A DNA stretch of 57,624 bases from the IMG/VR virus record IMGVR_UViG_3300045588_000058, positions 1 through 57,624 of that record. One strand, 5' to 3'. This document shows positions 13,901 to 20,356 of this stretch, piece after piece (the stretch's first letter is position 1; each line of letters begins with the position of its first letter). Source of the stretch: a virus. The notes under the pieces were generated by a model. The model did no database searches. It was given only the letters and a program-made list of their open reading frames with translations, and was not told where the DNA came from. The translations under genes were made by a program, and so were the position numbers.

Positions 13901-16900
13901 AGAATTGTAATGTAGAACCATATTGTAATACAGGCGTACCATCAGGGAACTTTATACTTTGTCCATTATGAAATATACTTCCTGTTGTTGGTATAACAAT
14001 TAGATTCTCTTGAGAACCTATCTTATCTTTATCAATAAGAATACCTCCTACATGATTTCTTTCTTTAACTCCACTAGCATCTTTATTCTCCATTGGAATA
14101 CCTCTAGATACAGCAAACTCAAAAGGTGCAGGCATTTGATCCTGATTAGCAATTAAGTCTTCTCTAAATTTAATGTATTCTTTTTTATATGCTTCAAATA
14201 GTTCTTGTTGCTTTCCTCTGAAACGTGGGTTACCTTTACTATCAGTGGTCTTGGTAGTACGCATTGTTTGGAAGATAACTTTCTTCATATCTTCTTCACT
14301 CAATTGCTTACCAACTTCTCCTAGTTGTGCACCAGTCTTATCAATAAAATAAGATTTACCACCCTCTTGTACAATAAACACTTGACCTATGAATCCATTC
14401 TCAACATCTAATACATTAGACATATCATAACTACCATATGATAACTTAACAAGTCCTTCTAGTCCTACTAATGCTTCTTGACCTGGAGTTACAAGAATAG
14501 CTCTCATGTTACCTTTATTAGGTAATGAGTCTATATTATTTAAAAACTCTCTTGAGTTCTTAACATGTTGTGCAGATAACGTAGGATCATTATAATCCTC
14601 TGATTCAGTAATACCTGATTGAAAGAATATATTAGCATCAATGATAGCACCTGCCTCATCCATAGGGGTAAAGGAAGTGTCTGTGGTAATAACAACTGTA
14701 CCAGAATTGTTTTCTATGTCAGATTGTTCTTTGGTTAACTGCTCTTTATTCTGAACAAGTTGTTTTTGTTGTGCTACTTGTTTTTCTTTTTTTGCAATAA
14801 GATCTCCAGCTTGTTTATTGAATTCTTTTTCAATAGCATCAATTAACTTTTGATTATCAAGATCATTTATAAAAGCTCTTTTATCTAATACATCTTCAAG
14901 CTTTGCTGTCTTTAGTTCAATATTATAACTAAGATATTCTTCTCTGTCCAATACAGTGTCAATAGCTTTATTTAATATATCAGCCATTTCTTCAGAAGTA
15001 TTATTTTCATCTGAAATGTTATATTCTTTAAACTCTGTCGGTGTAATAAATTTTATTTGACCATTAGGAAGTCTCACTTCAAACTCACCACCTAATGTTT
15101 GAGAGAGTACTGTAATCTTTGGAGCAAGTTGTAATGTGGTTCCTTCTTTTCTTAAAGGTTCTTTTAAAGAATATTCTTTATTAACTTCTAATTCCTTCTC
15201 TGTTATTAAAGGTTTTCTTTTTCCTGGAACTTTTTCTTGTTGTTCCACTTTAACATCTAGTTCTTCAGACTCACCAAATTCAAATTCTGGATTGTATTCA
15301 TAATTTAATGGGTTCTTTGTTATATCAGCATGCTCTTGTAAGAATAGTTTTCTACGTAAAGATAATTCAATAACATCTGATAGATCTGCTTTAAGTTGAT
15401 CTTTCAAGTCAGAACGTATGTCAAGTTCATTAATTTGTTTTAATGCTGCATCTGTAGCTTCTCTGCTAGGTTTATTATTTAATATAATACTTTGTAATAC
15501 ATTATAAGTGTCTATACCTGCTGCAGCTAAAGATTGATTAGCTAATGGTATACGAAGATCGTAATCAGCTATCTTGCTAGCTGCATACACCATCTTATCA
15601 ATAACTAAAGGAGAATATTTTCTAAGTTGTTTACCATCAGGAGATAATATTGGATTACCTTCTTCATCTTTTAATACTTCTCCAGAAAATCGTAAGTTAG
15701 TAGACTTAATTATTTCATTTGTATTTTTTGCTACTTGTTCAAAACTATTAAGTCTTTTTTGAAATGACTCAACAGTATCTTCTACATTACCTATACCTTG
15801 TTCTTTTAATGTAGCAAGTCCTTCTTCAGATATTCCCATTTGTTTTAAATCAACAATATCCTCTATAACCATATTAAACCTTCCGTAGTTTATACGAGAA
15901 GTTAAATAGTTATGCATTAAATCAGTTTGTGCATCTAAAGCCTCTAATTTATCCCCTTGTACAACAGCATCTTGATATTGTCCTTGTAATGCTACACCTC
16001 TATTAATACTTTCCATTCTTTGTAAGAATGCTTGTTGAAAGGTTGGTGCATCATTTAGTCCATTTATAAAAGTTTCAGTATTTGTTTTCTTTTGTTTGTT
16101 TTGAGTAATTGTTCCACTAGGACCAAAACTTTGCATAACTCCTCCAGTAAGAGCTCCCATGATACCTCCTTCAATTCCTTCTTTAGATCTTAATGCTCCT
16201 TTTTTTTCATCAAAAAGACTATATTGTGCACTTTCTAGAATAGCATCTAATACATCAGAAGAACTTCTATTTTGTCTTCCTTTTTCAAAATAATGTTGTG
16301 TACCAACTTGTAAAGCATATTGCCCTATTTCTTGTGCACCTTCTTTTGGATCAAACATATACCCTCCCACTCTTTTTGCAGAACTGTATAATTTTCCAAA
16401 TTTTGTTGTAGGAACTACTACATCAGCTACATATTTTCCATTTTTTAATACAGCATCTTCTACATTTCCTAATAAACCATTAGCAGCATTCTTTGTTGTT
16501 TTATATGATGAACCTAATAAGTTAGGTAATTGTTGAAACTCAGTAATTGTAAGCAATGCCATATTTCCTAAAAAAGAAGTTGCTCCCACACTTGCAGTTA
16601 AGTCATTGATATTTTCTAATTCTATTCCCGTAGGAGCATACCCATGTTCATTAGTATATTTCTGAATTAAAGATTTTTTATATTCATTAGATGTCTGTAA
16701 TGCTTCAAATGAAGCTTCTCCTGCAGATGAATAAGCAGCAATAGCAGTTCTTCTAGCAGCATCATTGAATCCTGCAAAAGCATTTGTAGATTTAGCTAAA
16801 TTTGCTAATTTAGAAGACTTAGTTGCTAAGTCAGCAATAGATGATAATTCTTTTTCTAATATAGCAGCTGCCTCAATATTTTTAGCAGAACTAAAAGCTC

Positions 16901-17654
16901 TTGATGTATTCCTCAACAATGGAGTGAATAATTTAAAAGCTTGAGAAGCTTCTGCAAGAATTGCTCCTTCAGCCGCTAATCCACCTAATGCAGCACCAGC
17001 TGCTCCTAATACACCATTAGCTATATTACCAGAAACCATTGCTCCAACAGCAAATCCTGAATTCTTAATTAACTTATCAAAAAGAAAATTTGTTGTCATC
17101 CAGTTATCTCTCTCATACCAATCAGCATTTTTTTCTTTATCTGTATAGTAATTAGGAAGATATTCTTGATCAACTTTAGTATTCCATTCATCAAGTCCTT
17201 GCATAATAGGATTATCCCATATATCAGAAAACTTACCACCAGGTAGTATTGCTTTTCCTGCACCATATAACATACCAAATCCACCTGCAATTGTAGTACC
17301 TACAAGATTGGCTCCTTTAAGAACACCGTTAAATGCTTTCTCAACTGATCCTTGACTATATGCTGCAAAGTCTTCTTGGTTTGCTATTATAGGATTATAT
17401 TCTTTATATCTTTGATTTGCTTTTAATGTAGCACTTGTAACAAATACTCCTTTTTCATTAAAGTCTGTAGTCTTTGAAATATTATCTAATATTGCAAAAA
17501 CATCTTTATCATTACGAGCAAGAGTTGGCAAATTAAAATCACTACTACCTACATTAATAGGAGCAGCAGGTCTAGGTGCCCCAATATTAATATGTTCAAA
17601 AGGAATAGAACTATCTTTTATTATAGGTTGTAAGTTTTTATCAAAATCTGGCAT
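4956..17654 (-). CDS. Giant polyprotein containing the crAss-like virion DNA-directed RNA polymerase
   Basis: This is one uninterrupted frame of 4232 codons. Residues 2988-3035 hold the double-psi beta-barrel signature: GFRIPTQALSS, then about 30 residues on, AGSDFDIDKLNMYL, with the Mg-binding aspartates D3029, D3031 and D3033. It corresponds to the R-x-P...DFDGD arrangement of cellular beta-prime subunits and of the phi14:2-type phage polymerase. That enzyme is packaged in the virion and transcribes early genes. The first 1560 residues are a separate region with glycine/alanine-rich hydrophobic stretches (about 105-135 and 195-235) that could contact membrane. An acidic valine/glutamate linker (about 1561-1585) follows. 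Next is a zincin-like segment with HEVFE at 1671-1675, where the second zinc histidine is glutamate. A complete HEVKH motif lies near the C-terminus at 4036-4040. From memory, the phi14:2 polymerase is about half this length, so this looks like a fusion of neighbouring cargo proteins that may be cut by a protease. Confidence 0.9.
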   Translation of the reverse strand: MPDFDKNLQPIIKDSSIPFEHINIGAPRPAAPINVGSSDFNLPTLARNDKDVFAILDNISKTTDFNEKGVFVTSATLKANQRYKEYNPIIANQEDFAAYSQGSVEKAFNGVLKGANLVGTTIAGGFGMLYGAGKAILPGGKFSDIWDNPIMQGLDEWNTKVDQEYLPNYYTDKEKNADWYERDNWMTTNFLFDKLIKNSGFAVGAMVSGNIANGVLGAAGAALGGLAAEGAILAEASQAFKLFTPLLRNTSRAFSSAKNIEAAAILEKELSSIADLATKSSKLANLAKSTNAFAGFNDAARRTAIAAYSSAGEASFEALQTSNEYKKSLIQKYTNEHGYAPTGIELENINDLTASVGATSFLGNMALLTITEFQQLPNLLGSSYKTTKNAANGLLGNVEDAVLKNGKYVADVVVPTTKFGKLYSSAKRVGGYMFDPKEGAQEIGQYALQVGTQHYFEKGRQNRSSSDVLDAILESAQYSLFDEKKGALRSKEGIEGGIMGALTGGVMQSFGPSGTITQNKQKKTNTETFINGLNDAPTFQQAFLQRMESINRGVALQGQYQDAVVQGDKLEALDAQTDLMHNYLTSRINYGRFNMVIEDIVDLKQMGISEEGLATLKEQGIGNVEDTVESFQKRLNSFEQVAKNTNEIIKSTNLRFSGEVLKDEEGNPILSPDGKQLRKYSPLVIDKMVYAASKIADYDLRIPLANQSLAAAGIDTYNVLQSIILNNKPSREATDAALKQINELDIRSDLKDQLKADLSDVIELSLRRKLFLQEHADITKNPLNYEYNPEFEFGESEELDVKVEQQEKVPGKRKPLITEKELEVNKEYSLKEPLRKEGTTLQLAPKITVLSQTLGGEFEVRLPNGQIKFITPTEFKEYNISDENNTSEEMADILNKAIDTVLDREEYLSYNIELKTAKLEDVLDKRAFINDLDNQKLIDAIEKEFNKQAGDLIAKKEKQVAQQKQLVQNKEQLTKEQSDIENNSGTVVITTDTSFTPMDEAGAIIDANIFFQSGITESEDYNDPTLSAQHVKNSREFLNNIDSLPNKGNMRAILVTPGQEALVGLEGLVKLSYGSYDMSNVLDVENGFIGQVFIVQEGGKSYFIDKTGAQLGEVGKQLSEEDMKKVIFQTMRTTKTTDSKGNPRFRGKQQELFEAYKKEYIKFREDLIANQDQMPAPFEFAVSRGIPMENKDASGVKERNHVGGILIDKDKIGSQENLIVIPTTGSIFHNGQSIKFPDGTPVLQYGSTLQFLNNKKFNTKEASTIFQVVKAFAADTVAQSESGAPIRLNRDYSDYLQNVLYWRVGQTKTNNQININTSAMTIQIGGKEYSMSEIANNEKEIVDNLKEAFNAINNTTLTKKFDDEFLEYTLDKNGELNKEPIEWKNYQTYLLSDKNPDGSARAVDSTPLTTSVAAPTADLPYSFKQRYATIESMGLSIPTPTVEVKAAEPSAPGTEKIGEYTIGNDTPNTYTLSGDRPVSFTAAYDENGKVAVQIESNDTTKAIATNKTADGKKVVDQVIIPALKNIALEKEQEFDLTKTDEEYVFDYLANTIASDLQNKKDAAAAPVVEETVVEEAPVVEEEKKEIPTGADRFSGGPANLPGYRAVGADGNERMTDAEIQLFKTWHADNVPNIPFQILENIIERGDIKAWGVFEEGVAKFVRGGLRGTEYHEVFEGIYKGMLSPEEQQALLDEFKAKPGVFTDRQSGKKINYADATDLQAKERIADDFSDFRKGKLPARSLGEAIRNFFAKIINFFRSFISNPSLKQDLFKAIDTGKFKERTLSPNVINEAAEYRAVEGLTEQQTREFVQDMTARAAGILYSEGEKGLLFSPDGITSNSMYDKIKTQYSNERYANGFSKIELLGDVAWTQLKEKTTISLRTLGISFNEEDKVSINDEATNKNDYAPEPFSTDWKKNSTGAIKFSLATLLEVQATNQENALSFKLPAPKVSSVVGFKLLNFTRAFATVLDKLSNTTSVTKMVNKLSDLAKDDSNYVRLFQRVGGKLSNRSVPFIDFDVNDWRYFIQFTQTFTKQKPDALIQYKEGQEVYVAPANLYTAIKQTQKGWMENIKMLASSDASLISYNKTNKTYQVDTEKIQNLPIKFPQEKVDFLKEIGIDFSLEVYNKLKDIEQVSFEKAISAIKTYLGAEKNIMTITGKTLGNINGQLSKLAELYNKVTNPNQESTYSGVEGQKMGAFAENNAPSLFENEFNESNTLDELLERRPELKDVYSKGSQVLKKGGLFFDDNGVRIKEMKVSYIQGTKLIDTNKGIVTSKLSLGERFTQEINQNLDGNYYVLIPADGSTEWMMNLGNNIKLKEIEGGRAWSKINKIFKGYLKDDIALALDFANREKLKSVKDKAKELRFFKDILSEKALTDINELIEDNASMETIDEYISNNSEDINASIKEYIESTVAETRAILEENKQIVLVKPDTFSYVGLIDSFVKDESLNKSALSDKTVNDILTFANVNYIINNIEYHKVLFGDPYQFAIKKDGSLDEPKRIKSFLSPRRTTFDTPEFNTFLNQNLNKIGEINLKPGDPGYQQFKAYTNTVTFKDITIAGSLSNVISVYGKTNEADAMSWLMDGTYREIKLKNGQWSQEAEAWHQWQMAYTRQNFPSYNYTSNNLERHDVDLMKTKQPKHVIEILKPIVSGNKYGKNNLDIVLDKFSQMPIYYSMVEGTTMEKLYTKMFNAGIGYAIVESGRKAGAEELHSLYNSNGDFNDEAFNNNVQIPWKAYGIQVETTTEGPKEQTRGSQLTKLSSMDLFDNGQTIGATLERQKAIRDEYNRNVKILNDLHQNGYNTLLRKLGVVDNGNGFTLKNGRAVSETLMYEMLRREVSDNTIDTLQLDENEQFRIPFEASPSYIEIRNILYSLIDKAIISPKMNGGAHVQVPATMFEQATKGRSLAIKTAEGWKKISKEAYNALSDADKKKVMLTDDTLKFYTKQDPYCEILLPHWFKGKLGQHVGKTDTELIEYLNTTPDGKALLQGIGFRIPTQALSSVEAIRVKGFLPQYMGATVVVPSEITTKAGSDFDIDKLNMYLKSTYLDKNGDVRLIKYMGSEEATKEHYGDMFDKGLLFTKEQSKQLEEELAFSKDSEYEDRLVKSMFSNLGVFSDEDIIDDFTKSLTEQGIKETIINEMYKKSLENEYYDSLEKLITLPENFDRLIAPIGDAGLKALSIKLDELRGYDETTIKNRMLNRNYLTSLRNSFVTAKRWVGIAAVNITNLSLKQKSEVYIDPLRFSGLSIQDEKFLGDGEIALKHNTVLIDGEERISLSGTTVKDSTELISDRLSGYATSFVDVAKDDYITKIIQSDLAIGTFMFLENIGAGEQAAMFVNQPIISQYLKYLNSISAKGLFNQKNIGAIKDRFVTTEANLESTSLNITNLDGNIKDYYAGIEFNTIRNAEQHKILDEFLKYAKMAEFNFKFTQATNYDTIKLRSAETLSKKQWRTQTAIDTNIISSVDNILNSTFIGPQSKFLDKSTEAMGAVLKLDQLEFKEITNTVLRSFGDNEYLANDKFEKIAVEIKAAFIDYVVQNDTKYSDRIKELLIDDNTSVAVRLEVAKKTNPSLQILKELQADTGERPDGVKTIRLKTRPENATDKNMYTGMMRELRDTPATNQLYKDIVELSILQGTYASPLSIREIIPIEDYSAIVEPIISGLVANQSLDEFTKGWYQRNNFRNSDVFSIVENIKFFQSFTEEPIRTPEGDLYKYFSYSFPSAEGLGIKSEDRKILFLSEKYNFMDLKNDYVKIPRVIGGIDMVTGREVSSADYARRKAKGDYSLKDYFGYVKVKNEYGQPLIVYKKIKKEIIGHHVYKLINLYGDGDRATENYEYFKPSVIDNGSIKIDTEIPNADIINYYGAGLVKEDVVPLPAIEAPVSKKEYTEFEEVSDDLVPEEIQPKFKLMGNEVIRTEDGSTADEYNSPEEAKEGLKEWLALDKPVVKQRELFTFEKGMAQKSFRKKTLNFVDNIATTKETVVAMSNSKKTGIISINQKAMAQKFEDKAWTKPAKQLDGSFATPLAENQFSTMDEWFTFALIHEVKHDTILKQEGETTGQYEDRINQAAITDLNKNYNVSVKVDAAELSNEYKAIDKQNVRDQLINQEYYISTGKGVNEKNVKVDENNVEDALNLKGDAELVTKGFSNKFFIAVVPNAVYNIPSKSGSIEYESIEDILSDVSDESNKYLSAEEKLSAIEYLKQYGIDLSEKEFVDPNQLSLFSDETWEQEENNDTCEPF

Positions 17655-17665
17655 ACTAATTTATT

Positions 17666-20239
17666 TTAAAGATTTTTAATTGCTTCTTTATCAGCAGCAT
17701 TAACTGATAAATTATTTAAATACAATTGTTTGATTTGTGCTTTTGTTAGTTGTCCTAAAAAAGACATAGCATCTTGTCTAGACATTGGATTATTATCTAA
17801 TTGAAGAGGAACTACACCATTAGCTGTATTTAATTTTAATTGTATATATTGTTTAGCATTATTAGATTTATTCCAACTTAAGTCTGCTTTTATATCTAAT
17901 CCTGTATTAGGCATTTGAGATCTTCCAAAATAAGAATCTTTATATTTACCTGTTGGATTAGTATTACCATCTCCTAAATATTGTGCTTCAACTATCTCTT
18001 TATATTGTTGAGTTGGTTCATTAGGATCACTAATAGGTAATTGTTGAACTTCTCTACTTTCTAAAGGTATAGTTATTTCTTTACCATCTTTATTTAATAT
18101 TAAATAAGTCTTGTCTCCTTGAGTTAATTTTTTATAATTTATATTACCTTTTCCTTCACTACTAACCCATGATTTACCTAAAGCAATATCATCTTTACTT
18201 AATTTTTCATCACCACCTTTACCTTCAAATCTAGTTAATACAGTACTAGCAATTCCTTCCCATCTTCTTCTAGCTATATCTCCACCTTCACTACTAAATG
18301 TAATTGATGTAACTCTAGGAATATATGTTCCAGCACGTTCTAATAATTTAGCTTGAACTTGTTCATCTTTTCTATTTCCAGAAGTTCTTTTATACTCACT
18401 AACTTTTGATACAATTTTAGAAAAATTATCAAATGTTCCCGAACTTATACTTATTTTAGATAGTAATTTTTCTTTGGCAGTTAAAGGAGCGTTATAAGTA
18501 TCCTCTGATGTAAATGCAGAACCTTCTATATTTTTTCCAGGTTTAATAACTCTTTTTTCAGCAAAGTTAGCAACTTCTTGAGGTGAGAATGTTACAATTC
18601 TCCCATTATTATCTTTCATAGAAACAGGTGCAAAAGTTTTAATCTCTTGATCTAATTTCTTTTTACCTTGAATAAATTCTGGAGAATTATTTACTTCATT
18701 TATTACTTTAGTTCTAGCAGCAGTTAATCTATTAGCTTTATTTTGATTTTCTATAATTCCATCAACTTGTTCTCTCCATTCAACAGGAATAGCTTTCACG
18801 GTACTACCATCTCCTAGTTTGTACCAGTTAGGATCACCATTTTTATATTTCTCAATAGCATTCTTTATTTGGGTTGAATTAGTTCCAGGAATACCTTTTA
18901 CCATGTCAACTATTCCTGTGCTAGCAGATTGACGATATGAAGTTTCATCTTCTATCATTGCAGACATAGGATCTTTAACATTTGTATTTTCTCCTAAATA
19001 AGTTTCAAAAGGATTATCTACTCCATAAAGATCAGCATGTTGTTTAGCCACTTTTAGTTGATAATCTTTATTAGACATATCCATATCAAATTTTCCTTTG
19101 TATTCTGTCCAATTTTGACCTCTTACATCTAAGTTAAATTTTGCAAGATCAAGTGCTTGTTTCTTTTCCCAATGCTCTGCTTCTAATACAACATTAGTTA
19201 AAAGGTTTTCTTTATTATGTTCCCAAGCATAAGTATTTGAAAATTCAGCAATTGCTCCATTTTTATAAATAGTAGCTTTGGCTTGATCTGGATCTGATTT
19301 TATTGATTCTAATTCATCATTAAGTTGTACACCTAATTCTTTATTTTTAAGTTCTAAACTATCAATTGCATCTTGTGCTTTTTTTTGATACTCTGGATTA
19401 GAAGTACTTAAATTACATAAACCATTTAATTCTTCTATACGTTTATTATTTAATTCAACTTGTTTACCGAATCTAGTTTGAGAATAAACTGCCAATTTAT
19501 CTGGTGTATCAAATTGTCTAAATGTATATCTACCACTAATAGATAATTGATTTAATTCATCTGGAGATAAACTAGACCTTAATGCATTTTCTATTTTTGC
19601 AGATGATACAGTTTCTTTACTTATACGTTGCATTGCTGCAGCAGTCTTATTATAATTTATAGACCCATCATCATTTCTTGCATATGGAATATCTTGTTCA
19701 GCAAGATCTGAATGTAATGACTTCATTACATCCATCCACTTTTTATTTACATCTATATATTGAGTATATCGACCATTAAATTTATCACCTACCTTAGTAG
19801 AAGTTAAATATCTATTTGCTTTTTCTCCAAAGTCCCATTGATTTTCTTGAGAAGATTTTCCTTCTGAAATAGCTTTTTCCATTTCAGCTTGTTGTTTTCT
19901 TAACCAAGCAGTAGAACTTACAGCATTTCTTACATTTTCATCTTTAGTAATTTGATTAGTCATTCCATTAACAGAGTTAACTAATTGAAAATTAGAAAAA
20001 TCTCCAGCAGCTACAGCAGTGAGGTTATTACCTAGTTGATTAAGTTTAGATTGTAAGTATGCTTTATCAACATCATTAGCAATATCCATACCTGCAACAT
20101 TGTCAATATTAGTTTGTATTTTTTGAATACCCTCATCATATTGCTGTTGTTTAGCCATACCAACCTTTACCATTGCTTCCACTGGTAGTTGTTGTACGTA
20201 AGGATTAAATTGGGGAATTTTATCAGTGAACGAGCCCAT
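17666..20239 (-). CDS. Predicted crAss-like virion cargo protein (857 aa)
   Basis: The protein is 857 aa, mostly predicted helix, polar and rich in Gln, Asn and Lys, with no recognisable catalytic motif, signal peptide or membrane segment. Its N-terminus (MGSFTDKIPQFNPYVQQLP) resembles what I remember of crAss-like proteins encoded just before the RNA polymerase. It is separated from the polymerase gene by 11 bases and follows the only clear promoter in this part of the arm (20278-20309). That promoter is therefore placed to drive this gene, the polymerase and the 1606-aa protein together. The likely role is a packaged protein ejected with the DNA or lining the tail barrel. This is inferred from gene order only. 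Its exact function is unknown. Confidence 0.65.
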   Translation of the reverse strand: MGSFTDKIPQFNPYVQQLPVEAMVKVGMAKQQQYDEGIQKIQTNIDNVAGMDIANDVDKAYLQSKLNQLGNNLTAVAAGDFSNFQLVNSVNGMTNQITKDENVRNAVSSTAWLRKQQAEMEKAISEGKSSQENQWDFGEKANRYLTSTKVGDKFNGRYTQYIDVNKKWMDVMKSLHSDLAEQDIPYARNDDGSINYNKTAAAMQRISKETVSSAKIENALRSSLSPDELNQLSISGRYTFRQFDTPDKLAVYSQTRFGKQVELNNKRIEELNGLCNLSTSNPEYQKKAQDAIDSLELKNKELGVQLNDELESIKSDPDQAKATIYKNGAIAEFSNTYAWEHNKENLLTNVVLEAEHWEKKQALDLAKFNLDVRGQNWTEYKGKFDMDMSNKDYQLKVAKQHADLYGVDNPFETYLGENTNVKDPMSAMIEDETSYRQSASTGIVDMVKGIPGTNSTQIKNAIEKYKNGDPNWYKLGDGSTVKAIPVEWREQVDGIIENQNKANRLTAARTKVINEVNNSPEFIQGKKKLDQEIKTFAPVSMKDNNGRIVTFSPQEVANFAEKRVIKPGKNIEGSAFTSEDTYNAPLTAKEKLLSKISISSGTFDNFSKIVSKVSEYKRTSGNRKDEQVQAKLLERAGTYIPRVTSITFSSEGGDIARRRWEGIASTVLTRFEGKGGDEKLSKDDIALGKSWVSSEGKGNINYKKLTQGDKTYLILNKDGKEITIPLESREVQQLPISDPNEPTQQYKEIVEAQYLGDGNTNPTGKYKDSYFGRSQMPNTGLDIKADLSWNKSNNAKQYIQLKLNTANGVVPLQLDNNPMSRQDAMSFLGQLTKAQIKQLYLNNLSVNAADKEAIKNL

Positions 20240-20254
20240 ATATTCTTATATTTT

Positions 20255-20270
20255 ACATGCCTTAGCATGT
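20255..20270 (-). other. Small hairpin in the leader of the 857-aa gene
   Basis: The arms ACATGC and GCATGT form a 6-bp stem with a 4-base loop just upstream of the start codon at 20239. It would lie at the predicted 5-prime end of the leader RNA and could stabilise it. No U-run follows, so it is not a terminator. Confidence 0.35.
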
Positions 20271-20277
20271 TGGTTAA

Positions 20278-20309
20278 CAAATGTAATATGAATTATTAGA
20301 ACTACCAAA
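20278..20309 (-). promoter_or_regulatory. Bacteroidota-type promoter for the cargo/RNA polymerase block
   Basis: On the minus strand TTTG (20309-20306) is followed after exactly 20 bases by TACATTTG (20285-20278). This matches the known Bacteroidota primary-sigma promoter (-33 TTTG, about 20 bases, -7 TAnnTTTG). Transcription would start near 20270, some 30 bases before the start codon at 20239. It implies that the host polymerase can transcribe the gene that encodes the phage polymerase. The -33 element lies inside the hairpin at 20299-20333. Confidence 0.6.
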
Positions 20310-20333
20310 ATTAATAATCAATTCTGGTAATTC
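20299..20333 (-). terminator. 14-bp hairpin downstream of the 1061-aa gene (possible terminator)
   Basis: GAACTACCAAAATT (20299-20312) pairs with AATTCTGGTAATTC (20320-20333) over 14 positions, with two G-U pairs when transcribed leftward and a 7-base loop. It begins 17 bases past the stop codon of the 1061-aa gene. The following bases are AT-rich but not a clean U-run, so termination may be partial. It overlaps the -33 element of the next promoter, so read-through and initiation could interfere with each other. Confidence 0.45.
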
Positions 20334-20356
20334 TTTATAATTAAATTAGTTATAAA
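20330..20356. repeat. 27-base palindromic element, copy 1
   Basis: The 27 bases ATTCTTTATAAT...TAGTTATAAA match the sequence at 35209-35235 with only two differences. Both copies are near-palindromes (TTTATAA/TTATAAA arms) and both lie at a junction where one leftward block ends and a promoter for the next follows. This copy overlaps the stop codon of the 1061-aa gene. It may be a regulator binding site or a terminator/processing hairpin. Confidence 0.6.

Noticed and set aside
17096-17290. Minus-strand 64-codon frame inside the polymerase polyprotein
   Set aside because: It lies wholly within the 4232-codon gene in another frame and has no leader of its own.
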